Source of the DNA: an uncultured Acetatifactor sp. | GTDB lineage: Bacteria; Bacillota; Clostridia; Lachnospirales; Lachnospiraceae | DNA: 43,027 nt | Assembly (NCBI GenBank): GCA_910585615.1 | Contig: CAJUFO010000033.1 | Span: 1 to 43,027, forward strand | Reading direction: 5' to 3' | Shown: positions 24,611 to 33,387 of the stretch, piece by piece | Position numbering within the stretch: the stretch's first letter is position 1 | Layout: the number at the start of each line of letters is the position of its first letter | Notes under the pieces: generated by a model | Told to the model about the DNA's origin: nothing | What the model saw: only the letters and a program-made list of their open reading frames with translations | Database searches by the model: none | Position numbers and translations under genes: made by a program

Positions 24611-25522
24611 TCACTCCTTGATACTTCCCATTGTAAGCCCCTGTACGAAATACCGTTGAAAGAACGGATAGGCGAACAAGATGGGCACGATTGCCAGCAC
24701 GGTACATGCCATCCGCAGATTGGTTCCGGGCAGGCTCTTCAGCATGGCCAGCCCTTCAGGCGTGGCAGCGACTGACGAATTTGACTTCAGATAATCCACA
24801 TTATTCTGCATCTTTGTCAGCAATGTCTGCAACGGCACCAGCTTGTTGTTGTCTATGTACAACATGCCCGTAAACCAGTCATTCCATTTACCTACAAAGC
24901 TGAACAGCCCGATGGTTCCAAGCCCCGCCTTGAACAGAGGGCACACGATCCGGAAAAAAATCGTAAAATGCCCTGCTCCGTCTATCCTGGCAGAATCGAA
25001 CAGCGCTTCCGGTATGGAAGATTTGATAAAGGTGCGCAGGATGATGACATAATAGGCGCTTATCAGCCCCGGTATCAGCAGAATCCAGAACGTATCCCTC
25101 AAATGATAATACCGCACGTTTAAGATATAAGAGGGTACCAGTCCGCCTCCAAACAGCATAGTGAAAAACAGGAACCATGTCAGTCTCCGGCCCAACCAGA
25201 ACCTCTTCTGGCAGATGACATAGGCGTACATAGCCATGATAAGCAGCCCCAGCGCTGTGCCGAGCACAGAGTGCGCAATGGTGACAAGATAGGAATACAC
25301 CAGTTGACTCCCCATCTTAAACGTATAATAGTACCCCTCAAAAGACCACTCCACAGGAAAGAAATTATATCCCACCTGACTGATGCTGTTCGTGCTGGAG
25401 AAAGATATGATCACAATCAGAAGCAAAGGCAGTACAGTCAGCAGGGCAACGATTCCCAGTATGAAAATAAAGGCCAGATTCCATGTCCAGCTTATCTGGT
25501 TCAATTGTTTCTTCTTTTTCAT
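24611..25522 (-). CDS. Sugar ABC transporter permease, LplC / MalG type
   Basis: 303 residues from the ATG at 25522, which has AAAGGG 7 bases upstream (an in-frame ATG at 25549 has none). Six hydrophobic segments. The cytoplasmic EAA loop that contacts the ATPase is visible as EALFDSARIDGAGHFTIFFR, and the C-terminus FFQRYFVQGLTMGSIKE is typical of the MalG/LplC branch. Middle gene of permease 1 / permease 2 / binding lipoprotein, with 39 bases to the preceding gene. Confidence 0.9.
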   Translation of the reverse strand: MKKKKQLNQISWTWNLAFIFILGIVALLTVLPLLLIVIISFSSTNSISQVGYNFFPVEWSFEGYYYTFKMGSQLVYSYLVTIAHSVLGTALGLLIMAMYAYVICQKRFWLGRRLTWFLFFTMLFGGGLVPSYILNVRYYHLRDTFWILLIPGLISAYYVIILRTFIKSSIPEALFDSARIDGAGHFTIFFRIVCPLFKAGLGTIGLFSFVGKWNDWFTGMLYIDNNKLVPLQTLLTKMQNNVDYLKSNSSVAATPEGLAMLKSLPGTNLRMACTVLAIVPILFAYPFFQRYFVQGLTMGSIKE

Positions 25523-25561
25523 CGCTTTCCCTTTCTCATCACAAGTCATTCCATGTATAAC

Positions 25562-26536
25562 TTAGAACATGGCGCTGTCAGGATCCACTTTGGATACGAT
25601 CTTATTAGCCAGCAGCACGAATACAAATCCTACCACTGACTGAAACAGGCCGGCAGCCGTATTCATCCCCAGGTTCACCTGATTCTGCAACCCTCTGTAA
25701 ATATAGGTATCGATTACATTCGTCACAGGGTACAGTGTCCCGCTGTTTTTCGGCACCGTATAGAACAGGCCGAAGTCCCCGCGGAAGATGCCGCCCATAG
25801 CCATGATGAGAGAGACCGCAATGATGAAGCGCAGGTGAGGAATCGTAATGTAGACAGCCTGTTGGAACCGGGATGCTCCGTCCAGCCTGGCGGCCTCATA
25901 GTAGTCGCTGGAAATTCCGGAAATCACCGCCAGGTACACCACTGCCTGATAGCCCACACCTTTCCAGGCATTGATAAACACTAGAAGCGGTGGCCATATG
26001 CTAATCTGCTTGTACCAGTCCACCAGCCCCTCCTGCCCGAACATTTGAAGAACATGATTCACGTATCCATGGGAACGCTCCAGAAAAGCCGCCACGATAA
26101 TCGCCACCACCGCCCAAGACAGAAAGTTCGGCATCATATAAATGGTCTGCAACATTTTCGCCAGCCTCCTTGAGCGCAGCGAACTGAGCATCAGGGACAA
26201 TACCACCGCAAGTGCCATATTCAGGAAGATAAATACGATGTTATAGAGCACCGTGTTCCTTGTAATGATGAAGGCATCCGATGTGGCAAAGAGGAACTTG
26301 AAATTGTCGAATCCATTGAACGGAGAGCCGAAGATTCCCTTCTGCACATTGTACTTCTTGAATGCCAGAACCAGTCCGCCCATGGGCAGGTAGCTGAAAA
26401 GAATCAGCAGCGCCACACCCGGCAGAGCCATGATATAAAGCGGGATGTCCTCCCGTTTGAATTTCCTTGTCATCGATTTCTGCTTCTTCAACACATCTCC
26501 CGTCCTCTCATTGTAATCCAGTCCCTGATATCCCAT
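25562..26536 (-). CDS. Sugar ABC transporter permease, LplB type
   Basis: 324 residues. A charged N-terminus of about 35 residues, then six hydrophobic segments starting with LYIMALPGVALLILFSYLPM, and the EAA loop YYEAARLDGASRFQQAVYIT. LplB family, partner of the LplC-type permease. First gene of the operon. The start at 26536 has only a weak AAGG; an internal ATG (residue 22) has none, so the longer form is kept. A promoter lies 27-54 bases upstream. Confidence 0.9.
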   Translation of the reverse strand: MGYQGLDYNERTGDVLKKQKSMTRKFKREDIPLYIMALPGVALLILFSYLPMGGLVLAFKKYNVQKGIFGSPFNGFDNFKFLFATSDAFIITRNTVLYNIVFIFLNMALAVVLSLMLSSLRSRRLAKMLQTIYMMPNFLSWAVVAIIVAAFLERSHGYVNHVLQMFGQEGLVDWYKQISIWPPLLVFINAWKGVGYQAVVYLAVISGISSDYYEAARLDGASRFQQAVYITIPHLRFIIAVSLIMAMGGIFRGDFGLFYTVPKNSGTLYPVTNVIDTYIYRGLQNQVNLGMNTAAGLFQSVVGFVFVLLANKIVSKVDPDSAMF

Positions 26537-26562
26537 TGCCTTGCTGCAACATTGATAGAATC

Positions 26563-26590
26563 AGTATAGCATGGTGGCTATTTAATCAAA
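26563..26590 (-). promoter_or_regulatory. Promoter of the sugar ABC transporter operon
   Basis: Minus strand TTTGAT (26585-26590), 16-base spacer, TATACT (26563-26568). Good -10, weak -35, as expected for a promoter needing an activator such as the YesN-type regulator encoded about 1.2 kb away. Confidence 0.5.
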
Positions 26591-26654
26591 ATAGATTACT
26601 TTTGGATTCTGATGTTTGAAATTTTTATTTTCCTAAGAGAGGTTTTTACATACA

Positions 26655-26696
26655 AATGTCCGCAGAGCCAGCTATGCGCCATGCTCTGCGGACATT
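26655..26696 (-). terminator. Hairpin between the GNAT gene and the ABC operon
   Basis: Perfect 14-bp arms AATGTCCGCAGAGC (26655-26668) and GCTCTGCGGACATT (26683-26696). On the minus strand it is followed by TTTGTATG, a short U-rich run. It insulates the toxin-antitoxin-like pair from the ABC operon. Confidence 0.6.
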
Positions 26697-26717
26697 ATAG
26701 AGTAGAGGCTGATGAAC

Positions 26718-27305
26718 TCAAAAGAACCTCAACAACTGCAGATACCTCTTGCCCTCGCTTTCCGACACCCTCTCCCCAAATTTCTTAAACCGATTATAAT
26801 CGCTCTGATAAAATGCCAGTACCTTATCTATATTCTCACAATCCAAATATACAACGCCTCCCCCAACATAATACTGCACATGCTTCAATATCTCAAAAGT
26901 CAAATCCATCAGTTCATTTCTACTGATTCTCCAATCATCAAATACCGCACTGTTTTTTCCGAACTGCGCAATCAGAAATGCCGATATATTATATTTGTCC
27001 GTGTCTTCCTCTAATTTTGCATATCTTGACAATTTCCGACGGGCTGTACTGCTTATATTGGTATTTGTTATCTCGACTGCTTTATGGGCCAGCGTAAATA
27101 TTCCCATCAATGCGATTTCTCTGCTATCGGTCTTCCTTATGACTAGATATGTAATGGATAATTTCTTTCTTGCGAATTCAATAGATTTACTTCGGACAAA
27201 ATCTTCCACCTCTTCATTTAACGGAGATGAAAAATCCGAGAGGAGCCGTTCCAGTTCCTCCTCTCCGATTGCCTTTAGCATGTCCTGGATATTAACAGCT
27301 AGCAT
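26718..27305 (-). CDS. GNAT-family acetyltransferase, probable toxin of a two-gene module
   Basis: 195 residues. The N-terminus (LLSDFSSPLNEEVEDFVRSK, then SITYLVIRKTDSREIALMGIF and TLAHKAVEI) and C-terminus (GGGVVYLDCENIDKVLAFYQ, then FKKFGERV) follow a GNAT acetyltransferase family widespread in Firmicutes and usually encoded after a very small gene. The acetyl-CoA loop is poorly conserved to the eye. Type II TA GNAT toxins acetylate aminoacyl-tRNA; whether this protein does so is unknown. The ATG abuts the stop of the upstream 62-residue gene (TGA ATG), so the two are translationally coupled. Lower G+C than the flanking sugar genes. Confidence 0.65.
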   Translation of the reverse strand: MLAVNIQDMLKAIGEEELERLLSDFSSPLNEEVEDFVRSKSIEFARKKLSITYLVIRKTDSREIALMGIFTLAHKAVEITNTNISSTARRKLSRYAKLEEDTDKYNISAFLIAQFGKNSAVFDDWRISRNELMDLTFEILKHVQYYVGGGVVYLDCENIDKVLAFYQSDYNRFKKFGERVSESEGKRYLQLLRFF

Positions 27306-27494
27306 TCATTCATCTTTACCTGTCCTCACTGTCATGAATTTTCGAATCTCTTCTATATTGGCCACAAGTGGGATTACAGATGCAGCGGGCACTCTTTCTG
27401 GATCTCTGGCAGACGCATCCAGCGCCTCAGCGAAATTCTCCGCTTTTTGAGGATCCATAATCCTTATATTCGAAAAAATACTAGATGTAGCCAT
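27306..27494 (-). CDS. Small protein, probable antitoxin partner of the GNAT protein
   Basis: 62 residues from the ATG at 27494 with AAGGGAGGT upstream. Begins MATSSIFSNIRIMDPQKAEN and continues FAEALDASA, then VIPLVANIEEIRKFM. It belongs to a group of short proteins that precede GNAT genes in Firmicutes. No ribbon-helix-helix or other DNA-binding motif is clear. Antitoxin role is inferred from size, order and coupling with the next gene. Confidence 0.6.
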   Translation of the reverse strand: MATSSIFSNIRIMDPQKAENFAEALDASARDPERVPAASVIPLVANIEEIRKFMTVRTGKDE

Positions 27495-27638
27495 GAAAAC
27501 ACCTCCCTTGTTCAGTTGCCTGGGAGCCTCTAAAAAAACTCCCACCTATAGTTTTGAAATTGAAGCAGGAATTTTCCGATCTGTACGAAGAATAGAACCG
27601 ATTACAGAAAAAACTGGATGAAAATCTGCTTTAGATTT

Positions 27639-27667
27639 ATCTTACCATAAAGCGACAGTTTTTTCAA
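27639..27667 (-). promoter_or_regulatory. Promoter of the small gene / GNAT pair
   Basis: Minus strand TTGAAA (27662-27667), 17-base spacer, TAAGAT (27639-27644), about 145 bases before the 62-residue gene. The long leader contains a small GGGAG/CTCCC hairpin. Confidence 0.55.
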
Positions 27668-27726
27668 TTGTATTTTATTTCGTTTTATAGATATCTGTAT
27701 TTCATCACATCATCCTTAATCCCAGC

Positions 27727-27755
27727 TTGACGAAAGACAAACCACTTGATAGAAT
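27727..27755 (+). promoter_or_regulatory. Promoter of the two-component system genes
   Basis: TTGACG (27727-27732), 17-base spacer, TAGAAT (27750-27755), 21 bases before the response regulator ATG. Close to the housekeeping consensus. Confidence 0.65.
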
Positions 27756-27776
27756 AAAATCAGAAAGGAAAAGCCT

Positions 27777-29075
27777 ATGTACACCCTACTTTTAGTCGAT
27801 GATGAAGAATTTGCCCTGGCCGCTCTGCGCCATGCCCTGCCCTGGGAAGGATACGGCTTCACGGACATCCATACCGCCACCTCCTCCCAGGATGCCTGGG
27901 AGATATTGACAAAGCAGCGGATAGATGCCTGTTTCATAGATATCCGCATGCCTGGCATGACCGGGCTGGAGCTGCTGGCGGAGGCTGGACGGCACAAGCT
28001 GGAGACGCTTTTCGTGGTAGTCTCCGGCTACTCCGACTTCTCCTATGCCAAACAGGCCATCCAGTTCGGTGTCCTGGACTACTGTCTGAAGCCTGTGTCC
28101 GAGGAGGAATGTCGCCCTGTCCTGGAGAAGCTGGCCCGGCACATCCCCCTGAACCGGATTTCCCATGACCCGGCCTATGCGTCCAGGCTGCTGGCGGAGC
28201 CGGAGTTCTGCAGTGATTTCCTCTCCGGCCTGACAGCTGGCGGCTCCGATAAGCTTACCTTACTGCTGGTTCGCAGTCCAAAGCTTAATCAGATTCTAAG
28301 GGCAGCGGATTCCCTGCTTCCAGCCAGGGCCTTCTTCCTGGGCGAAGACGAGGCTTTCCTGATTTGGAACGCCTCCCCTGACGAAGATGCTTTTGTCCCC
28401 TTCCTCGAAAGCTGGGAGCAATCGGCCCTTTTGATATATGGGGGCACCTCCCCGGAGCATGCGTTTTTCCAGAATGCCTTCCGGCGCATGCGCGTCATCT
28501 GCCATTCCCAGGGCACTGCCCCCACAGGCATGGTAAAGCTCTCTGCCGTCAATGAGGAGACGACGGCCTACCTGGCCGGCATCCTTTCCTACATAGAGGA
28601 AAATTATGCCAGCCACCTGACCCTGCAGGACCTGGCCCACCAGTTCGGGGTCAATTACAGCTATCTAAGCCAGCTGTTCAAAAAGGCCACCAACCAGACC
28701 TTCGAGAAGCACCTGGCCAATATCCGGCTGACCCACGCCTGCAGGCTGCTCTCCGATACCTATATGCCCATCGCCGATATCGCGGAGCAGGTGGGCTTTC
28801 GGGATTACCACTATTTCTGTACGGCCTTTAAGCGGTTCTGCTCTATGACGCCCTCCCAATACAGGGATGCCCACAGCGCCCCCCCGGCAACTGACCTGCT
28901 GTCCCTCGCCATACCCCACTATGGGCATGTGCGTGCCATACCCCCGCAGACCTCTGTCCCGCACCACGTCCAGAGCCTGCCCCCACCCCAGGCAGGCCCG
29001 GAAAGGAACCTGAAAGCATGCATCTCTTCCAGAAATACACCCTGGCCAGGAGGGTCTACATCCTGTTTTCCATGA
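27777..29075 (+). CDS. YesN-type response regulator with AraC DNA-binding domain
   Basis: 432 residues; GAAAGGAAAAGCCT before the ATG. Receiver domain at residues 1-~120 with Asp8/Asp9, phosphoacceptor Asp55 (FIDIRMPGMTG), Ser83 and Lys105 (LKPVS). Residues ~270-365 are a double helix-turn-helix AraC domain (LTLQDLAHQFGVNYSYLSQL and IADIAEQVGFRDYHYFCTAF, TPSQYRD). The last ~65 residues are a Pro-rich, low-order tail not usual in YesN proteins; its coding sequence overlaps the start of the kinase gene by 58 bases. Probably controls the sugar ABC operon on the other side of the GNAT pair. Confidence 0.93.
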   Translation: MYTLLLVDDEEFALAALRHALPWEGYGFTDIHTATSSQDAWEILTKQRIDACFIDIRMPGMTGLELLAEAGRHKLETLFVVVSGYSDFSYAKQAIQFGVLDYCLKPVSEEECRPVLEKLARHIPLNRISHDPAYASRLLAEPEFCSDFLSGLTAGGSDKLTLLLVRSPKLNQILRAADSLLPARAFFLGEDEAFLIWNASPDEDAFVPFLESWEQSALLIYGGTSPEHAFFQNAFRRMRVICHSQGTAPTGMVKLSAVNEETTAYLAGILSYIEENYASHLTLQDLAHQFGVNYSYLSQLFKKATNQTFEKHLANIRLTHACRLLSDTYMPIADIAEQVGFRDYHYFCTAFKRFCSMTPSQYRDAHSAPPATDLLSLAIPHYGHVRAIPPQTSVPHHVQSLPPPQAGPERNLKACISSRNTPWPGGSTSCFP

Positions 29076-30784
29076 CCATCGCCCTCTCCCTGACCACATC
29101 CCTCCTCTTTTATTTCATCGCCTACCGCTCCATGCAGCAGGAGAAAGCCCGCAATGTGGAGAGCATTTCCCTGAACCTGGTGCAGAATACCGAGGACATC
29201 GCTGCCTCCGTCATGCTGATGTCCGAGACCATCTCCACCACACCCTACACCCGTTCCATACTCACGGAGACCAATCCCGCCAGGAAGGTGTCCCCTCAGC
29301 AGTTCCTGAACCGGCTGATCACCAGACTGATCAAGAGCAACTCCCATATCCACAATATCCTACTCCTGGACAGCCAGGAGTCCATATACAGCTTCAGCAG
29401 CTTCGACTATTCTCTGGCGGACAGGCTAAACCAAGATTACCGCATCCTCTCCCTCGGTGCTTATCCTGACGGCTTTACAGGGGCGCTTCGCCTGTCCGGT
29501 GAGGATACGGCATATTATGCCTATATCCAGACTATTTACGATGACGGCAATGATATGGCGGCCAGGAAGGAAATCGGCACCTGCATCATCATCTGCTACG
29601 GCAGCCCTCTGAGCGCGCTCTGCAGCAATTCTGCCACCTCCCAGGACTCCCTGTTCGCCATTCTGGATGACGAAGACCAGATTTTGGCCTGCAATCAGGA
29701 GCTTGCGGACGCCTACCAGGCGCTGGCCCACCCTGATTCGAAGGACTGTCTGTACCTTTCGCACCAGCCTGCCCTCCCCACAAACTGGCGGCTGGTCTGT
29801 TCCGTGCCCTACAGGGAGCTTTATTCGGAGCTGGGGCTGATCTCCCACCTGGCGGTCCTGCTCATCCTCATCCCTTTCCTGGCCTTCCTGCTGCTGGCCC
29901 GGCAGATCAGCACCAGCATCACTTCTCCGCTGACGAAGATCGTGGACTTCCTCAAGGAAGACTCCTACTATATCCTGCACCATTCCCTGGAGGCAAAGGG
30001 AAGCGCGGAAATCGCCACGCTCACCGCCAACATCAATCGGATGCTGGCCGAAATCAACGACCTGAACCACACTGTGCTCCAGAACCAGGCCCATATGTAC
30101 GAGGCAGAGCTGGCCAAGAACCAGGCCCAGCTTCTGGCCCTGCAGACCCAGATCAACCCCCATTTCCTCTACAACACCTTAAGCGCCATCCAGGGCATGG
30201 CCTACCAGAAAAAGACAGCGGAAATCTGCACCGCAGTCACTGCCCTCTCCTACATGATGCGCTACAATATCAATGGGGACAGCATGACATCCGTGAAAAA
30301 CGAATTCCAATGCATCGAGAAATACCTGCAAATCATAGATTTGCGCTTTTCAGGCTGCTTCCGGTTCCGGCTCTGTATGGAGGACGGCACAGCTGACTGC
30401 CAGATGCCCCGCTTCCTGCTGCAGCCCTTGGTAGAGAACGCCATATCCCACGGCCTGGAGCCCCGACAGCCCATGCAGGGCACTCTCCTTCTGTCCGTCA
30501 GCCTCCTGCCCGGTGAAATCCTCCATTTTGAGTGCCGGGACGATGGAATCGGCATGCCTCCAGAAAAGCTGGAAAGGCTGCGCCAGGAGATGGAAGCTGC
30601 TCCCATAGGCTCCAATCCCCAGCCGGAAAAGCGCACAGGCATCGGCCTGCCCAACATCCATATGCGGATACAGCTCATTTACGGAGCTCCTTACGGCCTG
30701 TCGATTTCCAGTGGGCCGGAGGGAACCTGCGTATGTGCGGAATTCCCCATAATCCCTGAGGCCGGGGCCCAAGTTTCAGTCTGA
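29018..30784 (+). CDS. YesM-type sensor histidine kinase
   Basis: 588 residues. A membrane segment at ~12-34 and another near ~270-295 enclose an extracellular sensor domain of about 240 residues; a HAMP-like linker follows (ITSPLTKIVDFLK), then the His_kinase domain with phosphorylated His382 in QTQINPHFLYN and an HATPase domain with LQPLVENAISHG, CRDDGIGMP and GIGLPNIHMR. All motifs are intact. It overlaps the regulator gene, giving tight coupling. YesM/YesN pairs usually sense sugar, often via the binding protein of the neighbouring ABC system. Confidence 0.94.
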   Translation: MHLFQKYTLARRVYILFSMTIALSLTTSLLFYFIAYRSMQQEKARNVESISLNLVQNTEDIAASVMLMSETISTTPYTRSILTETNPARKVSPQQFLNRLITRLIKSNSHIHNILLLDSQESIYSFSSFDYSLADRLNQDYRILSLGAYPDGFTGALRLSGEDTAYYAYIQTIYDDGNDMAARKEIGTCIIICYGSPLSALCSNSATSQDSLFAILDDEDQILACNQELADAYQALAHPDSKDCLYLSHQPALPTNWRLVCSVPYRELYSELGLISHLAVLLILIPFLAFLLLARQISTSITSPLTKIVDFLKEDSYYILHHSLEAKGSAEIATLTANINRMLAEINDLNHTVLQNQAHMYEAELAKNQAQLLALQTQINPHFLYNTLSAIQGMAYQKKTAEICTAVTALSYMMRYNINGDSMTSVKNEFQCIEKYLQIIDLRFSGCFRFRLCMEDGTADCQMPRFLLQPLVENAISHGLEPRQPMQGTLLLSVSLLPGEILHFECRDDGIGMPPEKLERLRQEMEAAPIGSNPQPEKRTGIGLPNIHMRIQLIYGAPYGLSISSGPEGTCVCAEFPIIPEAGAQVSV

Positions 30785-30881
30785 TTGGGGGTTGATGGGG
30801 GATGTTTGGGGTTGATGCAGCTGACCGAAATGCCCCTCAACTATCAGACGAATTCTTTTGCCGGATTCTCTTTCTGCGTTA

Positions 30882-30910
30882 TTGTGCTTTTCGGGCATCT
30901 GTGCTAAACT
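30882..30910 (+). promoter_or_regulatory. Probable purC promoter
   Basis: TTGTGC (30882-30887), 17-base spacer, TAAACT (30905-30910), 85 bases before the purC ATG. No purine riboswitch fold was seen in the leader. Confidence 0.4.
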
Positions 30911-30994
30911 TAAGAGCATGAAGGCTGATAGAACAGGCCCGCAAGATACGGCTATAGACGTATTCTTCACAATCGGTAAAGGAGAGACAAGAAC

Positions 30995-31870
30995 ATGAGC
31001 ATTCAGGAATGCAAGCCCATCAAGGAGGGCAAGGTAAGAGAAATCTACGACAATGGCGACAGCCTGATCATGGTGGCCACCGACCGCATCAGCTGCTTCG
31101 ACGTGATCCTGGGCAACAAGGTGGACAAAAAGGGGACCGTGCTGACCCAGATGTCCAGGTTCTGGTTCGACATGACCAAGGACATCCTGCCCAACCACAT
31201 GATTTCCGTGGACGTAAAGGACATGCCGGAATTCTTCCGCCAGGACAGGTTCGATGGCAACAGCATGCTCTGCCGGAAGCTAGAGATGATTCCCGTGGAG
31301 TGCATCGTCCGGGGCTACATCACCGGAAGCGGCTGGGCCAGCTACCAGAAGGACGGCACTGTCTGCGGCATCACCCTGCCGGAGGGCCTGAAGGAATCCG
31401 ACAAGCTGCCGGAGCCCATCTACACCCCCTCCACCAAGGCGGAGATCGGCGACCATGACGAAAACATCTCCTTCAAGCAGAGCGTGGACTATCTGGAGAA
31501 GCGCTTCCCCGGAAAGGGACAGGAATATGCGGAGAAGCTCCGTGACTATACCATCGCGCTGTACAGGAAATGCGCCGAGTACGCCCTGGGCCGCGGCATC
31601 ATCATCGCCGACACCAAGTTCGAGTTCGGCCTGGACGAGGACGGCAACATCGTCTTAGGAGACGAGATGCTGACTCCGGACAGCTCCCGGTTCTGGCCTG
31701 CGGATCAGTATGAGCCCGGCCATGGCCAGCCCTCCTTCGACAAGCAGTTCGCCAGGGACTGGCTGAAGGCAAATCCCGGAAACGACTGGGTGCTGCCCCA
31801 GGAGGTGGTGGACAAGACCATTGACAAGTACCTGCAGGCCTATGAGATGCTGACTGGGAAGCCGCTGTAA
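30995..31870 (+). CDS. purC: Phosphoribosylaminoimidazole-succinocarboxamide (SAICAR) synthase
   Basis: 291 residues, the usual length for the longer bacterial form; AAAGGAG upstream of the ATG. Joins CAIR and aspartate with ATP in step 8 of purine synthesis (some numberings 7). Visible signatures: EGKVREIYDNGDSLIMVATD at the N-terminus, RGYITGSGWASYQ, IADTKFEFGLDEDGNIVLGD and DEMLTPDSSRFW with the nucleotide and aspartate site residues. No other pur gene is in the window, so purC stands alone here with its own promoter and a terminator-like hairpin. Confidence 0.96.
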   Translation: MSIQECKPIKEGKVREIYDNGDSLIMVATDRISCFDVILGNKVDKKGTVLTQMSRFWFDMTKDILPNHMISVDVKDMPEFFRQDRFDGNSMLCRKLEMIPVECIVRGYITGSGWASYQKDGTVCGITLPEGLKESDKLPEPIYTPSTKAEIGDHDENISFKQSVDYLEKRFPGKGQEYAEKLRDYTIALYRKCAEYALGRGIIIADTKFEFGLDEDGNIVLGDEMLTPDSSRFWPADQYEPGHGQPSFDKQFARDWLKANPGNDWVLPQEVVDKTIDKYLQAYEMLTGKPL

Positions 31871-31910
31871 GAAATCACTATAGGAAATTTCTCAATACAA
31901 AAAACTGAGA

Positions 31911-31943
31911 CAGAGCGAGGGCGAACCGAATGCCCCCGCTCTG
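31911..31943. terminator. Hairpin between convergent purC and MFS genes
   Basis: CAGAGCG-A-GGGC, loop, GCCC-C-CGCTCTG, preceded by an A-rich stretch (AAAAAACTGAGA) and followed by TTTCG. The flanking A and T tracts fit a bidirectional terminator. Confidence 0.65.
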
Positions 31944-32000
31944 TTTCGTCTGGTGCCTCTCTACCCGTCCCCGCCCGAATCAATTTCCTGTCCGCAGGGC

Positions 32001-33239
32001 TCACAGCCTCCTGAACACCTTCCCCGCCCCAAGGGCGATGGCCAGGGACACCGCGCCGGAGAGGAAGACGGGTATGTATTCAATCCCATCGCAGACCTCA
32101 AACAGAACGCCGTACATGGCATTGCCCAGAGGCTGGGCGCACATGGAGACAGTGAGGATGACGGCAATCACCTTTCCGATCAGGTTCTGGGGCGTCTCCG
32201 TCTGGATAAAGGACATCATCTGCACGGAGAACATGGTGGAGAACACCATGACGGCAAAGCAGCACAGGGTCAGGACCGCATATGTAGCCATCGCGGAGGA
32301 GGACAGCAGCGCCGCCCCTATGGGGAACACGCTTACGGCGCAGGCTGTGATGAGATTGCCCGCCTTACGGACCTCCAGCCGCTTGGCAAAAATCCCCGCG
32401 CCAATCCCCCCGGCAAGCCCTCCCGCCGCCAGCGCGCCCTGGGCGAAGCCGTAAAGCCGGTTGGCCTGGGCCGTCTCCAGCTCCAGCACCTCCGTCACCA
32501 GATAAGGCAGCGCCACCACGATCATCGCGGACAGGAACAGATTGATGCCGCAGACCGCCAGCAGGGCCTTCCCAATCACAGGCCTGTCTTTCCAGATAAA
32601 GCGCGCGCTCTGGGCAAAATCCGCCCTGACTGTCCGGAGGACGCCGCCCTCCCAGGCCTGTCTCTGAAAGGGTATCCGGATGAAGATCTCCATCACCGCC
32701 GACAGCACAAAGCACACCATGCAGACCCACAGCACAGGCTCCAGGCCATACGCGCTGTACAGCATGCCCCCAAGCACAGGGCCGACCAGAGAGGCCAGGG
32801 AGCTGACCGCATTGATTACGGAATTCGCCTCCATGAAGCGCTCCTGTCCCACCAGCGCAGGGATGCTGGCCTGCACCGAGGGCTGATACGCGCCCGCAAT
32901 CCCGTACAGGAGCATCAGCGTCACCGTCAGCAGGAGAATCAGGTGCCCTCCGCCCATCAGCAGGGTGAATCCCAGAATCACTGCCGCCGTAAAAAAGTCC
33001 AGCGCCACCATGATATTCCGCTTGTTCACCCTGTCCGCCACCATGCCGCCCACGGGGGACAGCAGAATGGCCGGGAGAAAGGCGCAGGCCGTCACGGCGC
33101 CGTACAGCGCCGAGGAGCCTGTGTGGTTTAGCAGATACAGCGGCAGCGCGAACCTGACCGTGGCGTTGCCGAACAGGGAGACAATCTGGCCGATGACCAC
33201 CAGCGTAAAATCCTTTGAAAACAGTTTTTGGTTCTTCAT
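32001..33239 (-). CDS. MFS efflux transporter (drug:H+ antiporter, MFS_3 / MefA-like)
   Basis: 412 residues from the ATG at 33239, preceded by AAAGGAGGG; two longer in-frame starts (33302, 33254) have poorer sites. Twelve hydrophobic segments. Starts KDFTLVVIGQIVSLFGNATV and has the loop GGMVADRVNKRNIM between segments 2 and 3, typical of the enterobactin/macrolide exporter branch. A palindromic operator for the TetR protein lies 13 bases upstream of the start, so it is probably induced when a drug or metabolite binds that repressor. Substrate unknown. Confidence 0.87.
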   Translation of the reverse strand: MKNQKLFSKDFTLVVIGQIVSLFGNATVRFALPLYLLNHTGSSALYGAVTACAFLPAILLSPVGGMVADRVNKRNIMVALDFFTAAVILGFTLLMGGGHLILLLTVTLMLLYGIAGAYQPSVQASIPALVGQERFMEANSVINAVSSLASLVGPVLGGMLYSAYGLEPVLWVCMVCFVLSAVMEIFIRIPFQRQAWEGGVLRTVRADFAQSARFIWKDRPVIGKALLAVCGINLFLSAMIVVALPYLVTEVLELETAQANRLYGFAQGALAAGGLAGGIGAGIFAKRLEVRKAGNLITACAVSVFPIGAALLSSSAMATYAVLTLCCFAVMVFSTMFSVQMMSFIQTETPQNLIGKVIAVILTVSMCAQPLGNAMYGVLFEVCDGIEYIPVFLSGAVSLAIALGAGKVFRRL

Positions 33240-33251
33240 AAACCCTCCTTT

Positions 33252-33270
33252 CATACCGGACGACGGTATG
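33252..33270. promoter_or_regulatory. TetR operator candidate upstream of the MFS gene
   Basis: CATACCG-GACGA-CGGTATG, perfect 7-bp arms. Same design (ATACC-N7-GGTAT) as the site in front of the tetR-type gene at 34063-34081. Confidence 0.65.
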
Positions 33271-33387
33271 TATATTATTGAAAACATATCTGCCTTTTTC
33301 AAGGCAGATTCTTGCCATTTATTGCATGCTATTTATTGCCTGTCACAGATATATTCCAGGCCGAATTGCTTAAACATACCAGCAGCC

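Noticed and set aside
30784..30994. Purine riboswitch or PurR box in the purC leader
   Set aside because: No conserved purine-aptamer blocks seen; GGGGTTGATG repeats twice but without a supporting structure.
31953..33131. 392-codon plus-strand frame opposite the MFS gene
   Set aside because: Antisense shadow with the same His/Gln/Arg bias; no start signal.
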